Source: Telluribacter humicola | GTDB lineage: Bacteria; Bacteroidota; Bacteroidia; Cytophagales; Spirosomataceae | Assembly (NCBI RefSeq): GCF_017355935.1 | Contig: NZ_JAFIQT010000001.1 | Coordinates: forward strand, 620,001 to 684,000 | Direction: 5' to 3' | DNA: 64,000 nt | Shown here: positions 44,027 through 52,810 of the stretch, in pieces | Layout of the letters: each line of letters opens with the position of its first letter | Position numbering within the stretch: the stretch's first letter is position 1 | Notes under the pieces: model-generated | Databases searched by the model: none | What the model was told of the DNA's origin: nothing | The model's input: only the letters and a program-made list of their open reading frames with translations | Position numbers and translations under genes: made by a program

Positions 44027-44105
44027 AACTATACGAGCTATTTAACTGAAAATTCCCCAAAAATAGGCTATTTCAGCAGCAAACTATATAAAGTAGCTAT
44101 TTTTA

Positions 44106-44732
44106 CTAGGATTGTTGCCGCAGGAACAGATGCTCCACATCCGGCTCAATAAAGCGGGCTTTGGTAGAGACGGCCTTTCGCAGCCGGCTCATGTAGTCAG
44201 CTTTGGGTATCTCGATAGCGCCAAACCGGCGTACATTGTCGTTAATAAACTGGGTATCCAGCAGTTGAAAGCGTTGCTGTCGCAGAACTTCTATCAGATA
44301 ATGGAAGGCTACCTTAGAGGCATTACTGACGGTATAGAACATGGATTCGCCAAAGAAAGCAGCCCCTATAGCCACCCCGTACAAGCCTCCTACCAACTCT
44401 CCATTCAGGTAGGTTTCTATACTATGAGCAAATCCCATCTTATGCAGTTCAGTATAGGCATCAATAATATCCTCAGATATCCAGGTACCCTCTTCATCGG
44501 ATCGGGGAGCCGCACAGTGAGTCATCACTCCTCGAAAATCGGTGTTGATCCTGACTTCAAATATCCGTTTGTTAAGGACAGGACGAAGTGACTTGGGGGA
44601 GCTGTAGGTATCAATAGGTATAATAGCCCTCGGGTCCGGCGCGTACCAGTATATGGTATCGTCGGCATCTGCCATGGGAAATATTCCATTGATATACCCG
44701 TATATAAGATCGTCAGCGGATAGTTGATTCAT
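44106..44732 (-). CDS. aat: Leucyl/phenylalanyl-tRNA-protein transferase
   Basis: From the ATG at 44732 (a TTG at 44735 is in frame) the protein has 208 residues. It shows the Aat core: YGYINGIFPMADADD, WYAPDPRAIIP, GTWISEDIIDAYTELHKMGFAHS, GGLYGVAIGAAFFGESMF and LLDTQFIND. It adds Leu or Phe to N-terminal basic residues for ClpS/ClpP degradation (N-end rule). It is the first gene of an apparent aat-proB-proA transcript. Confidence 0.95.
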   Translation of the reverse strand: MNQLSADDLIYGYINGIFPMADADDTIYWYAPDPRAIIPIDTYSSPKSLRPVLNKRIFEVRINTDFRGVMTHCAAPRSDEEGTWISEDIIDAYTELHKMGFAHSIETYLNGELVGGLYGVAIGAAFFGESMFYTVSNASKVAFHYLIEVLRQQRFQLLDTQFINDNVRRFGAIEIPKADYMSRLRKAVSTKARFIEPDVEHLFLRQQS

Positions 44733-45349
44733 CAAAAGTTGACACCTCCATTGTTGTTACTCCCCTGCTTGCTGACTTCTATGTACTCGTGAAGACGTGG
44801 GTATTGCAGAGGGAAATATCACCACACCACTGTGTAACTAGTAGGCGATGGAGAATTTTTATGGTCCTGCTACCGGGACAGTAGCTTTCTAAACAAAGTT
44901 ACACCATTTGGCCGAGATTTAACTCTTGTACTTCATGTATCTGATTATCAATATTGTGAGCCTGGATTGTAACCTGGATAAAGGAACTGGTCCAGTATCA
45001 ATAAGTATATATGGGTATAATTGTTTAGACCTGATATTGTAAGATCCACTGAACCAGAAAAATATATTTGCTGTTTCTTTGTGTGAATATCTATTTTTTA
45101 TAAAATTTGCACTGTTTTTCAGCAGAAGCTATCAATGAACAACCACGGCGCATATACTTTCTTTCATACTACGCCCTTCAGGTTTAGGTCCGGGAGGACC
45201 ATATAATTCTGTTTTACCTACGTGGTAAACATCTCTCTGCCCCCATTCTTTTTTTAATGTTATTAATTTCAAAAACCTCATCAGGTATTTGATGTGATGA
45301 CCCGGTCGCGTTGCGTATGGAGGGTATCATTTTTTCAGAACTAACAACC
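44733..45349. other. Intergenic region of 617 bp before the arginine cluster
   Basis: It separates the divergent aat and the GNAT acyltransferase gene. The left 340 bp show no supported gene. The right part holds a promoter (45078-45109), a possible arginine-repressor half-site and two small stem-loops in a leader of about 230 nt: 45187-45200 (GGTCC/GGACC) and 45213-45229 (TTTACC/GGTAAA). No tRNA or known riboswitch was recognised. Confidence 0.55.
45078..45109 (+). promoter_or_regulatory. Putative promoter of the arginine cluster with ARG-box-like sequence
   Basis: TTTG (45078-45081), a 19-nt spacer, then TAAAATTTG (45101-45109), a -7 box with one extra base. Between them TGAATATCTATTTT (45084-45097) resembles an ArgR half-palindrome, TGAAT-N4-ATTCA, matching eight of ten fixed positions. 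Binding of ArgR there would block the promoter. Confidence 0.4.
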
Positions 45350-46051
45350 ATGAAGAATAAAGAACTATCCGGCAGCCAATTCGTAGTTCAGGTTGCTAAT
45401 GAAAATCATCTGCATTTCGCCGAAACCATTTGTGCCGAAATGGAGGAAAGTGCCAAGAAGCGTGGCACTGGTATAGCCAAGCGCTCTCCGGTGTATCTGA
45501 TGGAAAAAATGGTAGAAGGGAAGGCCATCATCGCTACTACCACTGGTGGTATATGGGTAGGCTTCTGCTACATTGAGACCTGGGAGCACGGCAAGTTTGT
45601 CGCTAACTCCGGTTTGATCGTACACCCTGACTATCGTAATAGTGGTATAGCCAAATCTATCAAAGCCAAGGCCTTTGAACTGTCGCGTAAGAAGTACCCC
45701 AATGCGAAGATCATCGGTATTACTACCAGCCTGGCGGTGATGAAGATCAACTCTGACCTGGGTTATGAGCCTGTTACGTTCAGTGAACTACCTGCCGATG
45801 ACGCTTTCTGGAAGGGATGCGCCAGCTGTATTAACTACGATGTACTTACACGTACCGATCGTAAGCACTGCCTGTGTACTGGTATGATGTTCAATCCTGA
45901 AGAGGCTAAAAAGAACGAGAAGGAGCAAACCTGGAACTTCCTGAAGGAGTCCAAACTGTATGAGCGCTGGATGCGTATCAAGCAGCTTGTGCTGTTACGA
46001 AGGGAGGAGAGGGCCAAAAAGAAGAATACCGACGCGATGCTGGTACCTTAG
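45350..46051 (+). CDS. GNAT-family acyltransferase, first gene of the arginine cluster (candidate N-acyl-glutamate synthase)
   Basis: From the ATG at 45350 the protein is 233 residues. A GNAT domain (about 10-150) shows YIETWEHGKFVANSGLIVHP and the acetyl-CoA loop YRNSGIAKSIKAKAFELS. The C-terminal part adds a cysteine cluster, CASC then CLC (CxxC-x13-CxC), followed by a basic helical tail. No classical argA or argJ is present in this window, and the position ahead of argG suggests that it acylates glutamate in the first step of the pathway. That activity is inference. The Cys cluster could bind a metal. Confidence 0.72.
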   Translation: MKNKELSGSQFVVQVANENHLHFAETICAEMEESAKKRGTGIAKRSPVYLMEKMVEGKAIIATTTGGIWVGFCYIETWEHGKFVANSGLIVHPDYRNSGIAKSIKAKAFELSRKKYPNAKIIGITTSLAVMKINSDLGYEPVTFSELPADDAFWKGCASCINYDVLTRTDRKHCLCTGMMFNPEEAKKNEKEQTWNFLKESKLYERWMRIKQLVLLRREERAKKKNTDAMLVP

Positions 46052-46085
46052 GGTACTGTTGTACATAAGATTTATTTCAGTACAT

Positions 46086-46133
46086 AAAAAACCTCGCTCG
46101 GCAGTTTCGAACAAGTCCGTAGCGAGGTTTTTT
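46086..46133. terminator. Bidirectional hairpin between the GNAT gene and argG
   Basis: A perfect 13-bp stem (AAAAAACCTCGCT with AGCGAGGTTTTTT) encloses a 22-nt loop with an inner CGG/CCG pair and ends in a T run on both strands. It lies 34 nt after the GNAT stop and 56 nt before argG, so it may end or attenuate the transcript. Confidence 0.88.
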
Positions 46134-46189
46134 ACATTTATAGCCCATCTCAATAAATCAAGTTAACCATATATTACCATCGAAGTAAA

Positions 46190-47395
46190 ATGTCACAACC
46201 AAAAGTAGTATTAGCATTCAGTGGAGGTTTGGATACCTCGTTTTGTGTGAAGTACCTCGCCGAAGACAAAGGCTATGAAGTACACTCTGTACTGGTAGAT
46301 ACCGGTGGATTCTCGGACGAAGAACTAAGGACCATTGAAGCTAATGCCTATGCGCTGGGTGTAAAGCAGCACGCTACGATCGACAAGACGAAAGACTACT
46401 ACGAGCAGTGCATCCGCTACCTGATCTTTGGTAATGTCCTTAAGAATAATACCTATCCGCTATCTGTAAGCGCCGAACGGATTTTTCAGGCGGTGGCCGT
46501 AGCTGAGTACGCTAAGGAAATCGGGGCCAAAGCTATCGCTCATGGTAGTACGGGTGCCGGTAACGATCAGGTTCGTTTTGATATGGCATTCCGCATTATT
46601 ACTCCTGATGCCGAGATCATCACTCCTATCCGTGATCTGAAACTGTCACGCGAGGCGGAGATCGAGTACCTGACCAATAAAGGCGTACAGCGTGAGTGGC
46701 ACAAGGCAGCGTATAGCATTAACAAAGGACTTTGGGGAACATCAGTAGGTGGTAAAGAAACGCTGACTTCGGAGAAGTACCTGCCCGAAGAGGCATGGCC
46801 TACGCAGGTTACGAAAACTGAGCCGGAGACTATAACACTTGAGTTTGAAAAAGGTGAACTGGTAGGTGTAGCCGGAGAGAAGTTTGAAAATCCGGTACAG
46901 GCTATCCAGAAACTGTCGGCCCTGGCTCAGCCTTACGGTATTGGACGTGACATTCACGTAGGTGACACCATCATCGGTATCAAAGGCCGCGTAGGATTTG
47001 AAGCAGCCGCTCCTCTGATCATCCTTAAAGCCCACCATACCCTCGAAAAACACGTACTGACCGAGCAGCAATTATACTGGAAAGAGCAACTGGCCAACTG
47101 GTACGGCGGTCTTCTCCATAAAGGTCAGTTTGTAGAGCCGGTAATGCGCAACATCGAAACCTTCTTAACCGATACCCAAAGCCACGTAACTGGTAAAGTA
47201 CACGTGCACCTGGCTCCGTACCGCTTCCACGTTGAGGGTATCGAATCGGTCTACGACCTGATGTCGTCAGTATTCGGTAGCTACGGCGAGATGAACAACG
47301 CCTGGACCGGCGACGACGTACGCGGCTTCTCTAAGGTAGCTTCCAACCAGGCTATGATCTTTCAGAAAGTTACTGAACTAGCCGATAAGAAGTAA
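46190..47395 (+). CDS. argG: Argininosuccinate synthase
   Basis: The 401-residue protein has the ArgG P-loop-like VVLAFSGGLDTSFCVKYL, VDTGGFSDEELRTIEANA, AHGSTGAGNDQVRFDMAF, and LWGTSVGGKETL. It joins citrulline and aspartate using ATP. Its stop overlaps the argC ATG by one base (TAATG), indicating coupling. No strong promoter was found in the 56 nt behind the hairpin, so read-through or a weak promoter is needed. Confidence 0.97.
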   Translation: MSQPKVVLAFSGGLDTSFCVKYLAEDKGYEVHSVLVDTGGFSDEELRTIEANAYALGVKQHATIDKTKDYYEQCIRYLIFGNVLKNNTYPLSVSAERIFQAVAVAEYAKEIGAKAIAHGSTGAGNDQVRFDMAFRIITPDAEIITPIRDLKLSREAEIEYLTNKGVQREWHKAAYSINKGLWGTSVGGKETLTSEKYLPEEAWPTQVTKTEPETITLEFEKGELVGVAGEKFENPVQAIQKLSALAQPYGIGRDIHVGDTIIGIKGRVGFEAAAPLIILKAHHTLEKHVLTEQQLYWKEQLANWYGGLLHKGQFVEPVMRNIETFLTDTQSHVTGKVHVHLAPYRFHVEGIESVYDLMSSVFGSYGEMNNAWTGDDVRGFSKVASNQAMIFQKVTELADKK

Positions 47396-48378
47396 TGGCA
47401 CAGGTACATATAGGAATAATAGGCGCGGCTGGCTACACGGGAGGAGAACTGCTCCGTATCCTGATTAACCACCCCCACGCCACTATCGCTTTTGCTCATA
47501 GTAAGAGCCAGGCCGGTAAGCCGGTATATGCTACCCATACCGACCTGATCGGGGATACAGATTTGGTCTTTTCGGGAGAGGAAATCTCTGCATTGCTGGG
47601 TCAGGAAGGGCTTGATGTGATTTTCCTGTGCTCAGGACATGGCGAGTCCAAAAAGTTTCTGGACGAGCACCAGGTCCCTGACTCAGTTAAGATTATTGAC
47701 CTGAGTACCGACTTCCGCGATGAGTCTGAGGGCTTTGTGTACGGTCTGCCTGAGTTGCAGCGCGATACCATCCAGCAGGCTAACCGTATTGCCAATCCGG
47801 GCTGCTTTGCGACCAGTATTGAGCTGGCGCTATTGCCTCTGGCAAGTGCAGGTTTGTTGAAAGAGGCGGTACATGTAAGTGCAATCACGGGTAGTACCGG
47901 AGCCGGTCAGGCCCTGAGTACGACTACGCACTTCAGCTGGCGCAACAACAATATGTCAATCTATAAGGCTTTTACGCACCAGCACCTGAAAGAGATCAGG
48001 ATGAGTCTGACGAAGCTGCAGAAAGGTTTTGGTGAAGCCATTAACTTCATCCCCTACCGCGGCGACTTCACCCGGGGGATTATGGCTAATGTCTATACTC
48101 CCTACGAAGGTACTCTTGAGGAAGCCCTGGAACTGTACGGCAGCTACTACGCTTCACACCCGTTTACGCACGTAAGTGTGGCAGCGATTGACCTGAAGCA
48201 GGTAGTGAATACCAACAAAGGGTTGATCCATGTAGAGAAACACGACGGGCAGCTACTGATCACTAGCGCTATTGATAACCTTACCAAAGGGGCGTCGGGA
48301 CAAGCCGTTCAGAATATGAACCTGCTCTTCGGCCTACCCGAAGATGCGGGCCTAAGACTGAAGGCACCAGCATTCTAG
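47395..48378 (+). CDS. argC: N-acyl-gamma-glutamyl-phosphate reductase
   Basis: The 327-residue protein has GIIGAAGYTGGELLRIL, IIDLSTDFRD, the active-site Cys motif NPGCFATSIELALLPL, SAITGSTGAGQ, and the C-terminal NLTKGASGQAVQNMN. It reduces N-acyl-glutamyl phosphate to the semialdehyde. ATP-dependent argB is not in this window. It is coupled to argG. Confidence 0.97.
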   Translation: MAQVHIGIIGAAGYTGGELLRILINHPHATIAFAHSKSQAGKPVYATHTDLIGDTDLVFSGEEISALLGQEGLDVIFLCSGHGESKKFLDEHQVPDSVKIIDLSTDFRDESEGFVYGLPELQRDTIQQANRIANPGCFATSIELALLPLASAGLLKEAVHVSAITGSTGAGQALSTTTHFSWRNNNMSIYKAFTHQHLKEIRMSLTKLQKGFGEAINFIPYRGDFTRGIMANVYTPYEGTLEEALELYGSYYASHPFTHVSVAAIDLKQVVNTNKGLIHVEKHDGQLLITSAIDNLTKGASGQAVQNMNLLFGLPEDAGLRLKAPAF

Positions 48379-48439
48379 TAGAGCTTGTGAGTAAAAACTC
48401 CATATTGAAGTACTCATCGACTCATAAAGTTATTTACCA

Positions 48440-48463
48440 CGGCCGGAGGCACTCCTCCGGCCG
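48440..48463 (+). other. GC-rich hairpin between argC and argD
   Basis: CGGCCGGAGG (48440-48449) pairs perfectly with CCTCCGGCCG (48454-48463) around a CACT loop, 18 nt before the argD start. No T run follows, so it may stabilise or pause the transcript rather than end it. Confidence 0.6.
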
Positions 48464-48481
48464 CTCATAAACTTCAAAGAT

Positions 48482-49624
48482 ATGTCACAGCTATTCAATG
48501 TATACCCTCTTTACGATATAGAGCCGGTTAAGGCCCGGGGCAGCTACCTGTGGGACTCCAACGGTACTAAGTACCTGGACCTGTACGGTGGTCATGCGGT
48601 TATTTCCGTCGGGCACTGCCATCCCTACTACGTCGATATGCTGACGAAGCAGCTCAATGCCATCAGCTTCTACTCCAATTCTGTAAAGATATCCCTGCAG
48701 GAGCAGCTGGCTGAAAAGCTGGGAGCGCTTTCCGGTTATCCCGACTATCAGCTTTTTCTGTGTAATTCCGGCGCTGAAGCCAATGAAAATGCGCTGAAGC
48801 TGGCTTCTTTCCACAACGGCCGGACGAAGATAGTAGCTTTCAAAAAGGCTTTCCACGGACGTACTTCCGGAGCTGTTGCAGTAACAGATAATCCTTCTAT
48901 CGTAGCCCCTATCAACTTCAACGAGCACGTCTCATTCCTGCCTTTCAACGATGTAGAGTCGGCCGAAGCGGGTATTACTGATGAAACCTGTGCGGTGATC
49001 GTAGAAGGTATACAGGGTGTAGGTGGTATTCAGGTATGTACGGATGAATTCCTGCAGGCACTCCGTCGCAAGTGTGACGAAACCGGAGCTATTCTGATTC
49101 TGGATAGCGTGCAGTGTGGCTACGGACGTACGGGTAAGTTCTTCTCGCACCAGTTCAGCGGCATCCATCCTGATCTTATTACCATGGCTAAAGGCATGGG
49201 CAATGGCTTCCCAATCGGTGGAGTACTTATCTCTCCTAAATTCAAAGCGAGCTACGGCCTGTTAGGTACTACTTTCGGCGGTAACCATCTGGCCTGCGCT
49301 GCAGGAGTAGCGGTACTGGATATTATGAAAGAGGAAGGGCTGCTCGAGAATGCCGCTCAGATGGGCGAGTACCTGTTTAAGGGCATACGTGAGGTGGGAG
49401 GATATAAGGAACTGCGCGGACGTGGCCTGATGATCGGTATTGAATACGACTTTCCTGTCAAGGCTCTGCGTGACAAGTTGCTCTTTGAGCACAAGATGTT
49501 CACCGGAGTAGCGGGAGCCAACACTATTCGTCTATTGCCTTCTCTGGCTATTGGCAGAGAAGAGGCCGATGCTTTCCTGGAAGCACTGGCGATAGAAGTG
49601 AAGCAAGTGGCGAATGTTGGCTAA
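48482..49624 (+). CDS. argD: Acetylornithine/acyl-ornithine aminotransferase
   Basis: The 380-residue class III aminotransferase has YLDLYGGHAVISVGHCHPYY, LFLCNSGAEANENALKLA, FHGRTSGAVAVTDN, LILDSVQCGYGRTGKFF, and the PLP lysine in LITMAKGMGNGFPIGG. It transfers an amino group from glutamate to the N-acyl semialdehyde. It lies between argC and the carbamoyltransferase, with hairpins in both gaps. Confidence 0.94.
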   Translation: MSQLFNVYPLYDIEPVKARGSYLWDSNGTKYLDLYGGHAVISVGHCHPYYVDMLTKQLNAISFYSNSVKISLQEQLAEKLGALSGYPDYQLFLCNSGAEANENALKLASFHNGRTKIVAFKKAFHGRTSGAVAVTDNPSIVAPINFNEHVSFLPFNDVESAEAGITDETCAVIVEGIQGVGGIQVCTDEFLQALRRKCDETGAILILDSVQCGYGRTGKFFSHQFSGIHPDLITMAKGMGNGFPIGGVLISPKFKASYGLLGTTFGGNHLACAAGVAVLDIMKEEGLLENAAQMGEYLFKGIREVGGYKELRGRGLMIGIEYDFPVKALRDKLLFEHKMFTGVAGANTIRLLPSLAIGREEADAFLEALAIEVKQVANVG

Positions 49625-49670
49625 TAACGAGCATATTCGTTGACAGATAAACGCTTGTATAAGAAGAGTA

Positions 49671-49717
49671 AAGGTACAGTGGTAGGGTTAGGTACCTATC
49701 TTCTACTGCTGTACTTT
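49671..49717 (+). other. Hairpin between argD and the carbamoyltransferase gene
   Basis: A 15-bp stem (49671-49685 with 49703-49717, three G-U pairs) has a 17-nt loop that itself contains the palindrome AGGTACCT. It lies 97 nt before the next ATG and has no T run. Confidence 0.6.
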
Positions 49718-49813
49718 ATGGCTTATTCTTTCCTTCTGCCAAAACCGTAGGAGCCAATCCTGGTTCAAAACCTAACTAACTCGACAATACGAAATCGAAA
49801 TTCGACAATACAG

Positions 49814-50770
49814 ATGAAGAACTTTCTCTCTATCCACGACGTAGAAGACCTCAACAATCTTATTACCGGGGGTATTATTGCTAAACGCAATCCCTTTGCC
49901 GACCAACTGCTGGGCAAGAACAAAACTATCGGATTGTTGTTCTTTAACTCGAGCCTGCGTACCCGCCTGAGTACTCAGAAGGCCGCTCAGAACCTGGGGC
50001 TGAATGTCATGATGATGAACGTAGGGCAGGATAGCTGGGGACTGGAACTGGAAGAGGGAGTAGTAATGAATGGCGATAAGGCTGAGCATGTCAAGGAAGC
50101 GGCTGCCGTAATTGGACGCTACTGCGATATCATTGCTATACGGTCTTTTGCTGAATTGAAGGATCGGGAGAAGGATTACGCCGAGCATATATTTCAACAG
50201 TTTAAGAAGTACTCCGGAAGGCCTGTTGTGAATCTGGAATCAGCTACACGCCATCCTCTGCAGTCACTGGCTGACTGTATCACGATCGAGGAGTTCAGAA
50301 CAAAGCAGCGCCCTAAGGTTGTACTGACGTGGCTGCCTCACTTCAAGCCCCTGCCGCAAGCGGTAGCCAATTCGTTCTGTGAGTGGATGAACCACATGGA
50401 TGTAGAGCTGGTTGTAACGCACCCGGAAGGCTATGATCTGGCACCCGAGTTTGTAGGCAAGGCGCAGGTGATCTATGATCAGAAAAAAGCCCTGGAAGGC
50501 GCAGATTTTGTATATGGTAAAAACTGGTCATCGTATCAGCACTATGGACAGGTACTTACGCAGGACTACTCCTGGATGATTGATGAGGCCAAAATGGCGC
50601 TGACGGATAATGGTAAGTTTATGCACTGTCTGCCCGTACGCCGTAATATGAAAGTAGCCGATGAGATACTGGATGGCCATCGTTCACTGGTCATTGACCA
50701 GGCGGCTAACCGAGAATGGTCAGCGCAGGCAGTATTGAAAGAAATACTGGTAGGACAACTGGAAGAGTAG
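49814..50770 (+). CDS. N-acyl-ornithine carbamoyltransferase (acetyl- or succinyl-ornithine type)
   Basis: The 318-residue protein has the carbamoyl-phosphate site FNSSLRTRLSTQKAA (SxRTR), GDKAEHVKEAAAVIGRYCDI, ESATRHPLQSLADCITIEEF, PLPQAVANSF, VTHPEGYDLAPEFVG, and the C-terminal HCLPVRRNMKVAD. The sequence pattern fits the acylated-ornithine carbamoyltransferases of Bacteroidota, not classical ArgF. It makes N-acyl-citrulline, which the M20 hydrolase would deacylate for ArgG. The residue deciding acetyl versus succinyl cannot be settled without an alignment. Confidence 0.9.
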   Translation: MKNFLSIHDVEDLNNLITGGIIAKRNPFADQLLGKNKTIGLLFFNSSLRTRLSTQKAAQNLGLNVMMMNVGQDSWGLELEEGVVMNGDKAEHVKEAAAVIGRYCDIIAIRSFAELKDREKDYAEHIFQQFKKYSGRPVVNLESATRHPLQSLADCITIEEFRTKQRPKVVLTWLPHFKPLPQAVANSFCEWMNHMDVELVVTHPEGYDLAPEFVGKAQVIYDQKKALEGADFVYGKNWSSYQHYGQVLTQDYSWMIDEAKMALTDNGKFMHCLPVRRNMKVADEILDGHRSLVIDQAANREWSAQAVLKEILVGQLEE

Positions 50771-50788
50771 TAATGTAAACACAGGCGT

Positions 50789-51517
50789 ATGGGTATACAC
50801 ATCGGAACATCAGGCTGGAGTTATGATCATTGGCAAGGTGTGCTATATCCTGAAAATACGCCCGTCGCAAAGCGTCTTCACTACTACATTCAACATTTTC
50901 AGACGGTAGAGCTCAATAGTAGCTACTACCACTGGCCCCGCGAGCAGACCTTTGCCGGCTGGCGGGAGCGTCTTCCGGAGGGGTTTCAGCTAACGGTCAA
51001 AGCGCCGCGTGGGCTTACCCATGCCAAAAAGCTGTACGGACCTGAGCAGTGGATTGAACGCTTCAAGAACTGTTGGCATACGTTGGGTGAGAAGCGTGCT
51101 ATCTTTCTGGTACAGCTTTCCCCCTACTTTGGCTATGACTATGACCGGTTGGCTTACTTTCTGGAAAAGATGCCCAAATGGATCAAGCTCACGGTAGAGT
51201 TCAGGCACCCTAGCTGGCATCAGGAGTCTATCTTCAATCTACTGGAACAGCATCAGGCCGCTTACTGTATTATGAGTGGGGCTAAGCTGCCCTGCATCCT
51301 GCGCGCTACGGCTCCTTTTGTATACATACGCATGCACGGCCCTGATACCGAATGGCTGTACGGAGGCTCGTACTCTGACAATGATCTGCGCTGGTGGGCA
51401 GATCGTTGCCGGGAGTGGGAGGCCAGCGGGAAAGATGTGTACGTTTACTTCAATAATGACGGGGGAGGCAATGCCGTCCGTAATGCGTTTACGCTACGGT
51501 CTTTTGTAGGTAGATAA
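50789..51517 (+). CDS. DUF72 (YecE-like) family protein
   Basis: The 242-residue protein begins HIGTSGWSYDHWQGVLYPE and has TVELNSSYYHWPREQTFAGW, LTVKAPRGLTHAK, VEFRHPSWHQES, and the C-terminal VYVYFNNDGGGNAVRNA, which are DUF72 hallmarks. The fold is a TIM barrel of unknown function. It starts 18 nt after the carbamoyltransferase stop and may be co-transcribed with the arginine genes, though the link may be only positional. It converges on the site-2 protease gene with a 1-nt gap. Confidence 0.9.
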   Translation: MGIHIGTSGWSYDHWQGVLYPENTPVAKRLHYYIQHFQTVELNSSYYHWPREQTFAGWRERLPEGFQLTVKAPRGLTHAKKLYGPEQWIERFKNCWHTLGEKRAIFLVQLSPYFGYDYDRLAYFLEKMPKWIKLTVEFRHPSWHQESIFNLLEQHQAAYCIMSGAKLPCILRATAPFVYIRMHGPDTEWLYGGSYSDNDLRWWADRCREWEASGKDVYVYFNNDGGGNAVRNAFTLRSFVGR

Positions 51518-51518
51518 C

Positions 51519-52619
51519 TTAACTTTGCTGCCTCCGGGCGTCTCTGGCGTGGGATGCCTGCTGTACCATCAGGAATTCCACCACATTTTCTGGGTCAATA
51601 GCACCTACAATCTGTCCACTTCTCCTGATCAGAGCGAAGCCCTTCTTCTGGCTTTGCATCATCTGCCATGCTTCTTCCAGAGGCATTTTATCCTCCAGAT
51701 ACAGGATATCAGGATCCATTACATCAGATAGAAAAGCACCATTACCTTTCTGGGCCAATCCTTTAATAATGGCCTCGCGGGTCAGGGTACCTACCGGTTC
51801 CTTGAAGGCATCAAGTACTAGAAAGTTACGGTTCTGGCTGTCGAGAAGCAGCCGGACAGCGTCTTCTACCAAGTCGCTCTGATGCATGGTAGGGTACTCC
51901 GTCATACTTACTTCCCCAACCGTATGCCCCTGAAACATACTGGTAGTCTGTACATGCGTCGACTCCTGCTGAGCCCCCAGGAAGATAAATAAGCCTATAA
52001 AGATCAGGAATGGATTGCCAAAGAATCCCAGAACGACAAAGCCAATGGCCAGTATCTGCCCAATAGAAGCCGCGATGCGGGTAGCTTTACTACGGTCCAT
52101 TCGGAAGGAAAGGAGTGCCCGAAGTACCCGTCCCCCATCCATCGGAAAGGCGGGTATCAAATTAAATAACGCCAGCCAGCCATTGATGGCCAGGAGGTTG
52201 ATCAGGAAGTTGCTTTCATTGATGGTAACCATCCTGGTGAGCTCATCTGTATTTTCGGGAAAACGAACAAAAGGAAGCAGAACGAGCATAATCAGCAGGT
52301 TGACGGCAGGGCCCGCCAGGGCTACTGCCAGCTCCTCCGAGGGCTTCTCCGGAATTCTCTCCAGACTGGCTACTCCACCAATGGGAAGCAGGATAATATC
52401 GCTGGTGGGTATACCATACCGACGGGCAGTAAGGGCGTGGCCTAGTTCGTGTAGTATGACACACACAAATATGGCCAGAGTAAAAGTTACAATCCAGATG
52501 GTTTCGGTAGTGCCCCGGCTTATGTTCGAAAATATGATCCACAGCAACAGAATGGCGAAGGTCCAGTGGATGGACAAACGAATACCGGCAATACGACCCA
52601 GCTGAAGTGAATATTTCAT
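51519..52619 (-). CDS. Site-2 protease family membrane metalloprotease with CBS domains
   Basis: The 366-residue protein has about five membrane segments, the zinc motif VILHELGHALTARR (HExxH) and NLIPAFPMDGGRVLR with the third ligand Asp. Two CBS domains occupy about 235-360 (MHQSDLVEDAVRLLLDSQN; MDPDILYLEDKMPLEEAW). Such rhomboid-like intramembrane proteases often regulate sigma factors or membrane proteins, with CBS domains sensing nucleotides. The substrate is unknown. Confidence 0.92.
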   Translation of the reverse strand: MKYSLQLGRIAGIRLSIHWTFAILLLWIIFSNISRGTTETIWIVTFTLAIFVCVILHELGHALTARRYGIPTSDIILLPIGGVASLERIPEKPSEELAVALAGPAVNLLIMLVLLPFVRFPENTDELTRMVTINESNFLINLLAINGWLALFNLIPAFPMDGGRVLRALLSFRMDRSKATRIAASIGQILAIGFVVLGFFGNPFLIFIGLFIFLGAQQESTHVQTTSMFQGHTVGEVSMTEYPTMHQSDLVEDAVRLLLDSQNRNFLVLDAFKEPVGTLTREAIIKGLAQKGNGAFLSDVMDPDILYLEDKMPLEEAWQMMQSQKKGFALIRRSGQIVGAIDPENVVEFLMVQQASHARDARRQQS

Positions 52620-52758
52620 ATATAGAAATCTAAGTTGCTCTTACAGTTGTGTATAGTACTATAAATAACTAGAAACCGGAAGATTAGTTAGATCATCCCG
52701 CTTCCCAGCCCCAGGCTACCTGTTGGTATCTTTACTAACAAAAATCTAATCAGGCTTT

Positions 52759-52793
52759 AAAAAAATATGCCCCGCCGGGTAAGGCGGGGCATA
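52759..52793 (-). terminator. Terminator of the ABC transporter/DUF3299-like unit
   Basis: TATGCCCCGCC (52766-52776) pairs perfectly with GGCGGGGCATA (52783-52793) around a 6-nt loop. The minus strand then has a T run (As at 52759-52765). It follows the stop at 52811 by 17 nt. Confidence 0.92.
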
Positions 52794-52810
52794 CAGGAAT
52801 GCTTTATTGT

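Noticed and set aside
44733-45349. Possible tRNA or riboswitch in the gap before the arginine genes
   Set aside because: The small stem-loops do not form a cloverleaf, and no known riboswitch motif could be recognised; kept only as a leader with hairpins.
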